Source: Salinisphaera sp002433465 (GTDB taxonomy: Bacteria; Pseudomonadota; Gammaproteobacteria; Nevskiales; Salinisphaeraceae). Taken from it: a stretch of DNA of 64,000 bases. Below are positions 52,505 through 63,780 of the stretch, in pieces (position 1 is the first letter of the stretch; each line of letters starts with the position of its first letter). The notes beneath the pieces were generated by a model. It did no database searches and had not been told where the DNA came from. It worked only from the letters and a program-made list of their open reading frames with translations. The DNA is taken from positions 1 through 64,000 of the forward strand of contig NZ_APNL01000009.1 in NCBI RefSeq assembly GCF_040361435.1, given 5' to 3'. Both the position numbers and the translations under genes were made by a program.

Positions 52505-53458
52505 TCAATAGCGGCTGGATTCCTCTACCGCCGCGTTGATGCGCTCCAGCGTTTCCACCACGGCCAGCGCGCTTTCGCCGTCGGAGCGGGCAGGCTCGCG
52601 ATCCTTCACGCGGTCGAGGAAGTGCTGCAGCTCGAGCTTGAGCGGCTGGCCGTCGCCGCGGTGGACGACCTCGCTGCCTTCATCGTGATTCTGCAGTTCG
52701 GCATCGATCCAGCGGCGATGATGGGTGACCGTCTGGGCGACTTCGTCGTAAACGAGCATGCCGCGCGAGCCGCGCAGGATGGTGCGCCGGTCGGTTTCCG
52801 GCCACAGCCAGGATGTATGGATATTGCCGCGCACGCCGTTGGCGAATTCCAGATGCACATGCACCTCGTCCTCGACGCCCAGGCCAAGCATGCGATGGCC
52901 GGTACCACGGACCCGTTCGGGGGCTTCGCCGACGAGATACAGCATCACCGCCATATCATGCACGCCGATATCCCAGATCACGTTCTCGGCACTGCGCGCA
53001 CGCCCGAGATTGAGCCGCTCGTGGCGAATCGAAAACAGCTCGCCGATCTCGCCGTTCGCGACGTATTCGCGTATCCAGGCGATCGCGGGCTGGTAGATCA
53101 GCAGATGGCCGACCATGAGAATGGCGTCATTGTGCCGCGCGGCGTCTACCAGTTGGCGCGCTTCGCCAGAGCTGTGCGTGAGCGGTTTTTCGACGAACAC
53201 ATCCTTGCCGGCCTCGATGGCCGCCATGGCAATCTCGAAATGCGACGGCGTGGGCGTGGCAATGGTGACGGCATCGCAGTCGGCAGATTCCAGGGCGGCA
53301 CGCCAGTCCTCGAATAGCGATACGCCCGGATACTGCTCGCCGTAGCCGTTCAGCCGTTCCGTATTGCCTTCCACAATCCCGGCCAGCACGCCGAGCTCGT
53401 CGAGATTACGGATGATGTTCTTGCCCCAGGCGCCGGCCCCAATCGCCACTACTCGCAT
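52505..53458 (-). CDS. Gfo/Idh/MocA-family oxidoreductase
   Basis: This is a NAD(P)-dependent oxidoreductase of 317 residues. ATG 53458 starts the Rossmann segment MRVVAIGAGAWGKNIIRNL. The EKPL motif (FVEKPLTHSSGEA, Lys in the active site) and the ensuing GHLLIYQPA are family traits. It resembles sugar- or UDP-GlcNAc-type dehydrogenases (WlbA-like). No sugar operon is near. Confidence 0.87.
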   Translation of the reverse strand: MRVVAIGAGAWGKNIIRNLDELGVLAGIVEGNTERLNGYGEQYPGVSLFEDWRAALESADCDAVTIATPTPSHFEIAMAAIEAGKDVFVEKPLTHSSGEARQLVDAARHNDAILMVGHLLIYQPAIAWIREYVANGEIGELFSIRHERLNLGRARSAENVIWDIGVHDMAVMLYLVGEAPERVRGTGHRMLGLGVEDEVHVHLEFANGVRGNIHTSWLWPETDRRTILRGSRGMLVYDEVAQTVTHHRRWIDAELQNHDEGSEVVHRGDGQPLKLELQHFLDRVKDREPARSDGESALAVVETLERINAAVEESSRY

Positions 53459-53771
53459 ACGTCGTCGTCCTGTCACCGGTTCGTAACGCGCCGTAGTGTA
53501 CGCGCTTGTCTTCAAGCAGGCCCGACCGGGCCTGGACACTCGTGTGGCGGCCGCCGCTCGAACGGCGCGGATTGAGTGCCGGCTGCCTGTCGGCCAGCCT
53601 CCGACAGAATTTCCCGCATGGCTCTCAGGCTATTGATTAAAAATATTTTATCGACCGACCCAGCACCCAAGTCCGTACCCGGGTCCACGTTGTCGCCGTA
53701 GCCTTGGCATGGCTATATTCGGCGTGACCCAACCCCGCGCATGCTACGCGCCCAGCTGTCGGAGCCACGCC
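53459..53771. other. intergenic region before the copper locus
   Basis: These 313 bp between divergent genes hold the promoter of the copG-copA-copB operon. An AT-rich patch (about 53632-53653) may contain promoter elements. No clear CueR/CopR-type operator, hairpin or small gene was found. Confidence 0.4.
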
Positions 53772-54212
53772 ATGACCGCGTCTCGTTTTCGCACGCTCTA
53801 CCGATTCACGGCCGCCATGCTGCTATGGGCACTCGCCAGCGCCGCGGTCGCCGCGCCGCTGAGCGCGACCCTGTATCGCGATGCCAATTGTGGCTGCTGT
53901 CACAAGTATGTCGATCATCTGCGCGCGGCCGGCTTCGACGTAACCGTGGCCGAAATGGGCGATCGCGCCGAGCGGTTTCGGGCCGCGGGCGTAGCCCCCG
54001 AGCTGAGTTCCTGCCATCTGATGCGCATCGGTGGCTATACCGTGGTCGGCCATGTGCCGCTCGAAGTCGTGGCGAAACTGCTGCGCGAACAGCCGGACAT
54101 CGACGGCATCGCCCTGCCCGGCATGCCGATCGGCACCCCCGGCATGCCGGGCGAGAAAACGCAGACCTTCGTCGTGCGCACCTTGCAGGGCGATGTCTAT
54201 GCGCGCCTCTAG
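53772..54212 (+). CDS. copG: DUF411 copper-binding protein (CopG-like)
   Basis: This is a 146-residue periplasmic protein. A signal peptide (about 1-33, cleavage near VAA) is followed by LYRDANCGCCHKYVDHLRAAGF, the CxCC motif of DUF411, and ELSSCHLMRIGGYTVVGHVP. DUF411 proteins such as CopG of Vibrio/Pseudomonas bind a copper cluster via this motif and may act in thiol-disulfide exchange. It is first in the copG-copA-copB order. Confidence 0.85.
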   Translation: MTASRFRTLYRFTAAMLLWALASAAVAAPLSATLYRDANCGCCHKYVDHLRAAGFDVTVAEMGDRAERFRAAGVAPELSSCHLMRIGGYTVVGHVPLEVVAKLLREQPDIDGIALPGMPIGTPGMPGEKTQTFVVRTLQGDVYARL

Positions 54213-54256
54213 ACCCGCGCCGAATCCGGCGCCGGATTTCGAATTCGGGAGGACTC

Positions 54257-56242
54257 ATGGGTCAACGAACCACCGATAGCGACCGCCGCCGCCTGTTGCG
54301 CGCCATGGGTGCGAGCGGGCTGCTGGCCGGCTTCAACGCCCTGTTGCCGGCCTATGCCCGGGACAACCGGGGCGCCGACGCACGACAGCAGCCGAGCGCC
54401 CCCGCGGCCCGGGTCGCAGGCGGGGCGCCCCGGGATGTCGTCATGGATCTGCACGTGCGTCGCGAGCGCATCGATATCGCCGGCGGCCGGGCCTCGGCGC
54501 TGACCATCAACCACAGTACGCCCGGCCCGATCCTGGAACTCTGGGAAGGCCGTAACGCCCGTTTGCGGGTGCATAACCATCTGGATGAACCGACCTCGAT
54601 GCACTGGCACGGCCTCTTGCTGCCGTTTCAGATGGACGGCGTGCCCGGTGTGGCCTTCCCGGGGATCGCCGCGGGCGAGCGCTTCGAAGTCGATTTCCCG
54701 GTCCGGCAGGCGGGCACCTACTGGTATCACAGCCATTCGGGGTTGCAGGAACAAAGCGGCCAGATCGGCCCTATCGTGATTCATCCGGCCGACGACGACG
54801 GCATCGACGCCGACCGTGAGTACGTCATCGTGCTCAACGACTGGACCTTCGAGGATCCGCACCGCATCGTCGCCCGACTCAAGAAGATGAGCGACTACTA
54901 CAACTTCAGCGAGCGCACCCTGGGCGACTTGGCCGAGGATTTTCGTACCGCCGGAGTCGCCAGCACCCTCAGGGACCGTCTGGCCTGGGGCGAAATGCGC
55001 ATGAGCGCCCGCGATATCGCCGATGTGACGGGCCATACCTACACCTATCTCATGAACGGCCTGCACCCCGAGGCCAACTGGACGGGGCTGTTCACGCCGG
55101 GCGAGCGTATCCGCCTGCGGGTGATCAACGCCTCGGCCATGACCTACTTCAACGTCCGAGTGCCCGGCCTGCCGATGACCGTGGTCGCCGCCGACGGCAA
55201 GGAAGTCGAACCGGTCGAGACCGACGAATTCCAGATCGGCGTCGCCGAAACGTTTGATGTGGTCGTCGAACCCACCGCCGACCAGGCTTATACGGTCATG
55301 GCCGAAAGCATGGACCGCAGCGGCTATGCCCGCGGCACCCTCGCGCCGCGCGTGGGCATGGCCGCCCCCGTGCCCGCGCTGCGCGAACAGCCACAGCGCA
55401 CGATGATGGACATGGGCATGGCCATGGGCGATATGGATATGGGCCACATGAAGATGGGCCACGGCCAGCACGGCGACGCGATGAGCCAGGACATGAACCA
55501 TGACTCGATGCCGGGCATGCCGGCCGCGCAAGAGAACCACGGCATGGCCGGCATGGGCCATACACGCCATCAGAGTCACGCCACCGACGGCGCGACAACG
55601 GCGGGCATGGACCACGACATGAGCAAGATGACCCATGGCAGTGGGCCAAACGCCGAACATACGGGCACCGGCGCGATGATGGAACAGGCGGGACCGATCG
55701 TCGCCGAACACGGGCCCGACATGCACGGCGCGGGCAATATCAATGTCGCCACCGTGCAGCGCGACCGGCTGGCCGAACGGGGCACCGGCCTCGAGCACGT
55801 CGATCATCGCGTGCTTACCTACAGCCAGTTGCGCAACGTACGGCCCATGCAGGATCGCCGCGAGCCATCACGCACCATCGAAATTCATCTCACCGGCAAT
55901 ATGGACAGCTACATGTGGTCCTTCGACGGCGTGAAATATTCCGATTCGACGCCGATCGAGTTCCCCTACGGCGAGCGCATCCGCCTGATCCTGGTCAACG
56001 ACACCATGATGGAGCACCCGATCCATCTGCACGGCATGTTCATGGAGCTGGAAAACGGCCAGGGCGACCGGCTGCCCTTCAAGCACACGCTGAGCGTATT
56101 GCCGGCCTCGCGTGCCTCGCTACTCGTCACCGCCGACGAGCCGGGCCGCTGGGCGTTTCATTGCCACCTGCTCTACCACATGGAAATGGGCATGTTTCGC
56201 GTTGTGCGCGTGAGCGACCGGGCCGGAGGCGCCGATGCATAA
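54257..56242 (+). CDS. copA: copper-resistance multicopper oxidase CopA
   Basis: This is a Tat-exported multicopper oxidase of 661 residues that oxidises Cu(I) in the periplasm. A twin-arginine signal (DRRRLLRAMGASGLLAGF) opens it. Copper sites are complete: MHWHGL and WYHSHSG (trinuclear), HPIHLHG and FHCHLLYHMEMGMF (trinuclear and type 1). Between the second and third cupredoxin domains, about residues 380-480, lies a Met/His-rich region (MGMAMGDMDMGHMKMGHG and similar) that can bind Cu(I). GGGAGGA precedes the start. CopB follows with an 8-bp overlap. Confidence 0.93.
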   Translation: MGQRTTDSDRRRLLRAMGASGLLAGFNALLPAYARDNRGADARQQPSAPAARVAGGAPRDVVMDLHVRRERIDIAGGRASALTINHSTPGPILELWEGRNARLRVHNHLDEPTSMHWHGLLLPFQMDGVPGVAFPGIAAGERFEVDFPVRQAGTYWYHSHSGLQEQSGQIGPIVIHPADDDGIDADREYVIVLNDWTFEDPHRIVARLKKMSDYYNFSERTLGDLAEDFRTAGVASTLRDRLAWGEMRMSARDIADVTGHTYTYLMNGLHPEANWTGLFTPGERIRLRVINASAMTYFNVRVPGLPMTVVAADGKEVEPVETDEFQIGVAETFDVVVEPTADQAYTVMAESMDRSGYARGTLAPRVGMAAPVPALREQPQRTMMDMGMAMGDMDMGHMKMGHGQHGDAMSQDMNHDSMPGMPAAQENHGMAGMGHTRHQSHATDGATTAGMDHDMSKMTHGSGPNAEHTGTGAMMEQAGPIVAEHGPDMHGAGNINVATVQRDRLAERGTGLEHVDHRVLTYSQLRNVRPMQDRREPSRTIEIHLTGNMDSYMWSFDGVKYSDSTPIEFPYGERIRLILVNDTMMEHPIHLHGMFMELENGQGDRLPFKHTLSVLPASRASLLVTADEPGRWAFHCHLLYHMEMGMFRVVRVSDRAGGADA

Positions 56243-57044
56243 CCAAGCACTCACGCTCCTGTGCTGCGCCCTGCTGTCGGGCGTGAATACGTCGGCATGG
56301 GCGCAGGCCGACGGCGACGGCAAGGCCGCTCTGGAGTCGGTGATTCCGGCAGGCCCGGCCGACCCCAACAGCGGCGCTCCGGCCGCATGGAACAAACCGA
56401 TCCACGACAAGCAGACCCATACCTTCGTGCTGCTCGACCGCCTCGAATACGGCGACATCGACGGCACCAACAACTATCTCTGGGATGCCCAGGCCTGGAT
56501 CGGCGGCGACCTCAACAAGCTCTGGCTCAAGACCGAAGGCGAAGGGCCCATGCGCGGTGGCTCGCCCGAGGACACCGAATTCCAGGCCCTCTACAGCCGC
56601 ACGATCTCGCCGTTCTGGAGCGCACAGGCAGGCCTGCGCTACGACATCAATCCCAACCCGGACCGCGGCTTTGCCGTGCTCGGATTACAGGGCCTGGCCC
56701 CGTACTGGCTCGAAACCGATCTGGCCGCCTTCGTCAGCGAAGACGGGGACGCCAGCCTGCGCGGCGAGTTCGAATACGAACTGCTGCTCACCCAGAAGCT
56801 GATCCTGCAGCCACGCGCCGAAATCAACGTCGCCGTCCAGGACGTGCCCGCCTACGGCATCGGCAGCGGCCTGAACAATACCGAGATGGGGCTGCGCCTG
56901 CGCTACGAATTCATGCGCGAGTTCGCCCCCTATATCGGCGTGCGCTGGGAGCAGACCTACGGCGACACCAAGGACATGGCCCGCGCCGAGGGCGAAGCCA
57001 CTTCCTCGACCGCGTTCGTGGTGGGCCTGCGCGCCTGGTACTAG
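56235..57044 (+). CDS. copB: copper-resistance outer-membrane protein CopB
   Basis: This is a 269-residue exported protein. The signal peptide ends near AWAQA. The mature part shows the CopB pattern: HTFVLLDRLEYG, WDAQAWIGGDLNKLWLKTEGEG, then beta-barrel strands ending in ATSSTAFVVGLRAWY with a terminal aromatic residue. The Met/His-rich N-terminal region found in many CopB proteins is absent. Overlapping copA by 8 bp, it completes the operon. Its stop codon lies in an inverted repeat (57042-57058). Confidence 0.9.
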   Translation: MHNQALTLLCCALLSGVNTSAWAQADGDGKAALESVIPAGPADPNSGAPAAWNKPIHDKQTHTFVLLDRLEYGDIDGTNNYLWDAQAWIGGDLNKLWLKTEGEGPMRGGSPEDTEFQALYSRTISPFWSAQAGLRYDINPNPDRGFAVLGLQGLAPYWLETDLAAFVSEDGDASLRGEFEYELLLTQKLILQPRAEINVAVQDVPAYGIGSGLNNTEMGLRLRYEFMREFAPYIGVRWEQTYGDTKDMARAEGEATSSTAFVVGLRAWY

Positions 57045-57238
57045 GGCCTGTCGTCGCGGGATATACCATCGCAACCCCCAACGAATAACGATCGGTCGGC
57101 GGCCAAGCCACGGCAATTCAGCGTTATGGTTCATGGGTTGGCTCGCTTACGTGACACAACCACGCGGCACTCGCGATGCCTTGTCTTGCCGCGGCTTGGT
57201 CGCCGATGCGACGGCTTCTCTCGCGACGACAGGCCCTA
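57042..57238. mobile_element. possible MITE: 17-bp terminal inverted repeats
   Basis: Perfect 17-bp inverted repeats (57042-57058, TAGGGCCTGTCGTCGCG, and 57222-57238) bound 197 bp of sequence without a gene. The left repeat supplies the stop codon of copB. A related short sequence, CGACAGGCCCTAG, stands alone at 36344-36356. No clear target duplication is visible, so a mobile origin is likely but unproven. Confidence 0.5.
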
Positions 57239-57309
57239 CCCACGGTCGAAAACCCGGGCACAACGTCCCTGCCTTCAGCCCGAGCAGATGCCAACGCTGC
57301 AATAAAGGC

Positions 57310-57340
57310 TTGACTCTGTAGCCGACTACAGACTTAAGGT
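57310..57340 (+). promoter_or_regulatory. MerR-type promoter/operator for merR-copper ATPase operon
   Basis: A TTGACT -35 (57310-57315) and TAAGGT -10 (57335-57340) are 19 bp apart, the hallmark of promoters activated by MerR-family untwisting. The spacer holds the inverted repeat TCTGTAG-ccga-CTACAGA (7-bp arms). The transcript would start about 20 bp before the merR gene. Confidence 0.8.
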
Positions 57341-57365
57341 TTGAAGTCCCTACGCAGGTGACGCC

Positions 57366-57753
57366 ATGACCTATTCGATCGGACAACTGGCCAAGGCCAC
57401 GGATACGGGTATCGAAACCATTCGCTACTACGAACGGCGAGGCTTGATGCCGGAGCCGCCGCGCGCGGCCAGCGGCTATCGGCGCTACCCGGCCGATGCC
57501 GTTCAGCGGCTGCGCTTCATTCGCCGCTCGAAGCGGCTGGGCTTTACGCTCGACGAGATAGCGGCCCTGCTGCAGCTGCAGGCCGGCGGCCAGCGCGCGG
57601 ATATCAAGGCGATTGCCGAGGCCAAGCTCGAAGAGATCGAAACCCGTCTGGACGATTTGCAGCGCATGCGCGCCACGCTCGAAGACATGACCCGGCGCTG
57701 CTCGGGCCACGGCCCGGTCGAGGGCTGCCCCATCATCGAAACGTTGAACGACA

Positions 57754-57761
<8 letters not shown>
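57366..57761 (+). CDS. cueR: MerR-family copper/heavy-metal regulator (CueR-like)
   Basis: This is a dimeric activator of 131 residues. The winged HTH (about 1-70) includes IRYYERRGLM. The dimer helix is followed by a metal loop with Cys112 and Cys121 (RCSGHGPVEGCPIIETL), close to the Cys112/Cys120 of CueR. The position that holds Cys79/82 in Zn and Hg sensors is Arg/Ala (QRADIKA), which argues against divalent sensing. Together with the neighbouring copper ATPase this favours Cu(I). It overlaps the ATPase gene by 8 bp and probably activates its own operon through the promoter at 57310. Confidence 0.82.
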
Positions 57762-60174
<2,413 letters not shown>

Positions 60175-60330
60175 CCGATCTTTGTTGCGAGCGGCCACGC
60201 CCGTGGCCCGTGCATGCCCGCAATTACGTGGTTGCCCCGATAGCCGCGCGGGGGCAGTGCGGGCATAGTCCCCGGCCAGTGGATACGTTTGACGGCGTAT
60301 CCGAATCGAACGACAGAACAGGGATTGCCC

Positions 60331-60720
60331 ATGCAGACCGAAGATTTCATTGCCCGCGTAGAACAGGCCAGCGGCGTTAACGATCGCACCGTAGCCACCA
60401 ACGTGACATTCGCGACCATCGAATCGCTGTGCCTGCACCTGCCGCAGGAAGAGATTCGCAAGCTCACCTCGCAGCTGCCGTCGGAACTGTCCCAGGCCGC
60501 ACTCAAGGGCGGCCAGCAGCACAGGGGCCAGGCCGAAGGCTCGGTGGCCCTGGACGATTTCTATAGCGAAGTCGCCACCCGCGCGAACATGGACGCAAAC
60601 GACGTGCAGGAACCCGTGCGTGCGGTGATCAATACGCTCAAGCAGGCGGTGACCACCGGCGAATTCGTCGACGTCACCTTCGACCTGCCGCCCGAGCTGA
60701 ATACGCTTCTGGCCAGCTGA
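60331..60720 (+). CDS. DUF2267 protein
   Basis: This is a 129-residue helical protein. ATG 60331 starts MQTEDFIARVEQASG. The family pattern is repeated in two halves, each of the form FIxxVxxxxG and LPxEL. DUF2267 proteins are cytoplasmic, often stress- or cold-associated, with no known activity. A 156-bp spacer follows the ATPase gene, so it may be transcribed separately. Confidence 0.82.
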   Translation: MQTEDFIARVEQASGVNDRTVATNVTFATIESLCLHLPQEEIRKLTSQLPSELSQAALKGGQQHRGQAEGSVALDDFYSEVATRANMDANDVQEPVRAVINTLKQAVTTGEFVDVTFDLPPELNTLLAS

Positions 60721-60738
60721 TACGCCCTACGGCAGACG

Positions 60739-61974
60739 CTACGCCGGCCCGCCCCGGGCCGGCGCATTTTCAATCTGCGCGAGCTTGCGCATCGCGATCG
60801 TGCCGACCAGCGGCCCAAGCGCGAGCAGTGCGAACGCATACGACCAACCCATGGATTCATGCACGATCGGTATCAGCCAGATCGTGGGGATGGTCAGCAC
60901 ATAGCCGATGGCCTGCTGCAGCGTCAGCGCGGTCCCGACATAGCGTTGATCGCCCAGCTCCGTGATCGCGGTCGAGAACTGGGCCGAATCGGCCACCACC
61001 CAGAATCCCCAGATCAGCCCCACGATCAGAATGAGCGGCCAGGCGGTGGTCGGAATGAAACCGATAATCAGCGCACAGCCGCCGGATACGACCATGGCCA
61101 ACACGGTGGCTTTGCCGCGCCCCCAGCGATCGCCCAGAATACCGCCCACCCAGCAGCCAACGGCCCCCACCCCGATGGCGGCAAAGGTGGCGACCGCGCC
61201 CAGCGCCCGGGGTGCCTCGAACGCATTCCTATCAAGCACATCGCCAAGAAATACGCCGAACCAGGCCCACATGGCATAGAGCTCCCACATGTGGCCGAAG
61301 TAGCCGATACAGGCCAGACGCACCGGCCGATCCGAAAACACCTGCCAAGCCTTGCGCGGGTCGAACACGGCACGCGGGAAGTCGAACGGCCCGTCGCGGC
61401 CCAGATAGCGGGCGATCACGCCGCCGGCGAAGGACATGATCGAACTCGCGGCGATCACCACCCGCCAGTCCAGCCCGCCCAGTCCGTTGACCAGATGCGG
61501 CGCGGCCGACCCGAGGGTCAACGCACCCACCATGATGCCCAGCGCCGTGCCGCGCTTAACCTTGAACCAGGTCGCCATCGCTTTCAGGGCAGGCGGATAG
61601 ACGCTGGCCAGGCCGATGCCGGTGAGCACGCGCAGTAAGACGGCCAGGGCCACCGGCGGGGCCAGCAGCAACGCCGCGTTGGAGATCGCGGCCAGCAGCG
61701 CGCCGTAGAACATCAGCCGGCGCGGCGCCATACGATCGGCGATATTGAAAACCGCGCTGGCCAGCGCGCCGATCACGAAGCCAAGCTGTACCGCGATGGT
61801 CATCCAGGCCGCCGCACCCCGCGATAGGGCCCAGCCGGCACGCAGCTGGGGCACGACCGCGGTGGCCGAAAACCAGGCCGTCATGCCCAAAAGCAGCGCC
61901 GCCGCGAGAATCAGCAATGCCTGCCAGCGACCCGCGGGATCAGGCACGCCGCTGCTCGACGCTTTCGCCGTCAT
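60739..61974 (-). CDS. MFS transporter
   Basis: This is a 411-residue, 12-helix inner-membrane transporter. The loop motif between TM2 and TM3 (ADRMAPRR) is the MFS signature, and the symmetric counterpart (GDRWGRGKA) is between TM8 and TM9. ATG 61974 is used instead of the longer frame start at 62013. It resembles the nitrate/cyanate/oxalate-like MFS groups, but the substrate cannot be told. It converges on the DUF2267 gene. Confidence 0.88.
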   Translation of the reverse strand: MTAKASSSGVPDPAGRWQALLILAAALLLGMTAWFSATAVVPQLRAGWALSRGAAAWMTIAVQLGFVIGALASAVFNIADRMAPRRLMFYGALLAAISNAALLLAPPVALAVLLRVLTGIGLASVYPPALKAMATWFKVKRGTALGIMVGALTLGSAAPHLVNGLGGLDWRVVIAASSIMSFAGGVIARYLGRDGPFDFPRAVFDPRKAWQVFSDRPVRLACIGYFGHMWELYAMWAWFGVFLGDVLDRNAFEAPRALGAVATFAAIGVGAVGCWVGGILGDRWGRGKATVLAMVVSGGCALIIGFIPTTAWPLILIVGLIWGFWVVADSAQFSTAITELGDQRYVGTALTLQQAIGYVLTIPTIWLIPIVHESMGWSYAFALLALGPLVGTIAMRKLAQIENAPARGGPA

Positions 61975-62234
61975 CGTTCGGGCTCGACGGGCGCGCCACC
62001 ACGCACACGCCACGAATATCCCGGGTGGTCGATCAGCAAGGTCTATCCTCCGGTTCGCGGTTCAAAGCGGTCTTGACGCCGCCTGGGTATGGCATAGCAC
62101 ATGCCCGGCCGGCGATAAAAGCCATACTTCGCACAAAGGCCGGGCGGGTTTGCGGTACGCTTTGGAGGTGGCCAGATCGCGCACGCGATGTTCGGCGGCG
62201 AAACACGCGACCCTACGCGTGCCAGGGGGGCATC
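61975..62234. other. intergenic region between MFS and GGDEF genes
   Basis: These 260 bp contain two divergent promoters and nothing I can name. A strong AGGGGGG at 62224-62230 is the ribosome-binding site of the GGDEF gene. Confidence 0.4.
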
Positions 62235-63656
62235 TTGAAAAACCTAAGCGCAGATATGATCGCAGACGAAGCACTGGCGCTCGACAGTCAATCGCTGCGT
62301 GTTCTGCTCGCCCGGGTGTTTGCCGAGGTCAGCGAGGCCGTCATCATCAGCGACGTCGACCGACGGGTGGTGATGACCAACGAAGCCGCCAACCGCCTCT
62401 TTCGTTATACCGCAGCTGAATTCGCCGGCCTTTCCACGGCGGCGTTATACGAGCGGCGTGAAGATTTCGAGCAGCTCGGCGCGACGCGCTACAACGCCCA
62501 GGCCGACGACGCCCGTCATACTTATCTCATGCGCTATCGGCGTCGCGACGGCAGCGTATTCGAAGGTGAGACCACCGCCGGTGCGATCCGCCACGGCGAC
62601 CGCGGCACGCCACTGTTTTTGGGGATTATTCGCGACGTATCGTCGCATATCGCCACGAACAAGGTGCTGCACTCGCTCAACCAGATCACGTCCGATCCGA
62701 CCCGCGGGTTCGAGCAACGCCGGCGTGAGATTGTCGAGCTGGGCGTCCAGCATTTCGCCATGGCCTACGGGGTGGTCGCGAAAATCGACGGCCAGCGCTA
62801 CGAAGTCAAAGAGGCCGAATCGCCGGACGGCAGCATCGCCGTCGGCGCTATCTATGAACTGCCCGATACGTACTGCTATCACGTGCTTTCGAAGCGGGGT
62901 CCGTTCGGCGTTCATCACGCCGGCGAGAGCAAACTCAACGCCCATCCCTGCTATGCGAAATTCCGGCTCGAGTCGTATCTGGGCGCCCCGATCACCGTGG
63001 ACGGCCGTGTTTATGGTGTGTTGAGTTTCTCCAGCTCTCTGCCGTCGTCCCCCTTCACTCAGCAAGACTACGATCTGATCGCCATGTTCGCCCAGTGGCT
63101 GGGTCATGAAATCGCGCGCGAACAGGATCTCGCCGCACTTCGCCATGCGCACGAACGACTTCAAACGCTTGCCACGCAGGACGAGTTGACCGGCTTGGCC
63201 AACCGGCGGCTGCTCTCCGAGCAGCTCGATCATGAACTCAATCGCGGCCAGCGCTATACGCGCAACCTGAGCGTGGCCCTGATCGATTTCGATCACTTTA
63301 AGCAGCTCAACGACCGCTACGGCCACGCCGCCGGCGATGCCGCGCTCAAACTGTTCGCCGATATCGCGCGCCAGACGCTGCGCAACAGCGACACGATCGG
63401 CCGCTGGGGCGGGGAGGAATTTCTGGCGCTGCTACCCGAAACAACGCTGCCCGCGGCCGCCAACACGCTCGAGCGCCTCGTGGCTCGCGTACGCGATACC
63501 CCGCTCGAAATCGAAGGCGAGCAAATCACCCTCACCGTCTCCGCCGGGGTGACCTGCGCCCAGAACGACGAGACGCCGGCTCAGGTGCTCAAGCGCGCCG
63601 ACGATGCGCTCTACAGCGCCAAGGACGACGGCCGCGACCGCGTGAACTGCGGCTAG
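62235..63656 (+). CDS. PAS-GAF-GGDEF diguanylate cyclase
   Basis: This is a 473-residue cytoplasmic sensor-cyclase that makes c-di-GMP. A PAS domain (about 15-130) is followed by a GAF domain (about 140-305, with PDTYCYHVLS) and a GGDEF domain (about 315-473). The active-site motif is GGEEF near 392-396, and the inhibitory I-site RNSD lies five residues before it, so feedback inhibition is expected. TTG 62235 is preferred because AGGGGGG is five bases upstream; ATG 62256 would lack a good site. The gene is not flanked by a partner phosphodiesterase. Confidence 0.88.
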   Translation: MKNLSADMIADEALALDSQSLRVLLARVFAEVSEAVIISDVDRRVVMTNEAANRLFRYTAAEFAGLSTAALYERREDFEQLGATRYNAQADDARHTYLMRYRRRDGSVFEGETTAGAIRHGDRGTPLFLGIIRDVSSHIATNKVLHSLNQITSDPTRGFEQRRREIVELGVQHFAMAYGVVAKIDGQRYEVKEAESPDGSIAVGAIYELPDTYCYHVLSKRGPFGVHHAGESKLNAHPCYAKFRLESYLGAPITVDGRVYGVLSFSSSLPSSPFTQQDYDLIAMFAQWLGHEIAREQDLAALRHAHERLQTLATQDELTGLANRRLLSEQLDHELNRGQRYTRNLSVALIDFDHFKQLNDRYGHAAGDAALKLFADIARQTLRNSDTIGRWGGEEFLALLPETTLPAAANTLERLVARVRDTPLEIEGEQITLTVSAGVTCAQNDETPAQVLKRADDALYSAKDDGRDRVNCG

Positions 63657-63780
63657 CCGACAGCCAAACATCCGTTCAAGTTGGCGGCGCAACCGCCGAT
63701 CAAACGTCGTACTACCAATTTATTAGCGCAGACCCGGCTGTGCCGGTCTGTCTATTGTCGCTGTGTGCGACGAACGGGCC

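Noticed and set aside
54170..54256. Transcription terminator between copG and copA
   Set aside because: The GC-rich segment GCGCCGAATCCGGCGCC can fold but has no U-tract and the genes look co-transcribed.
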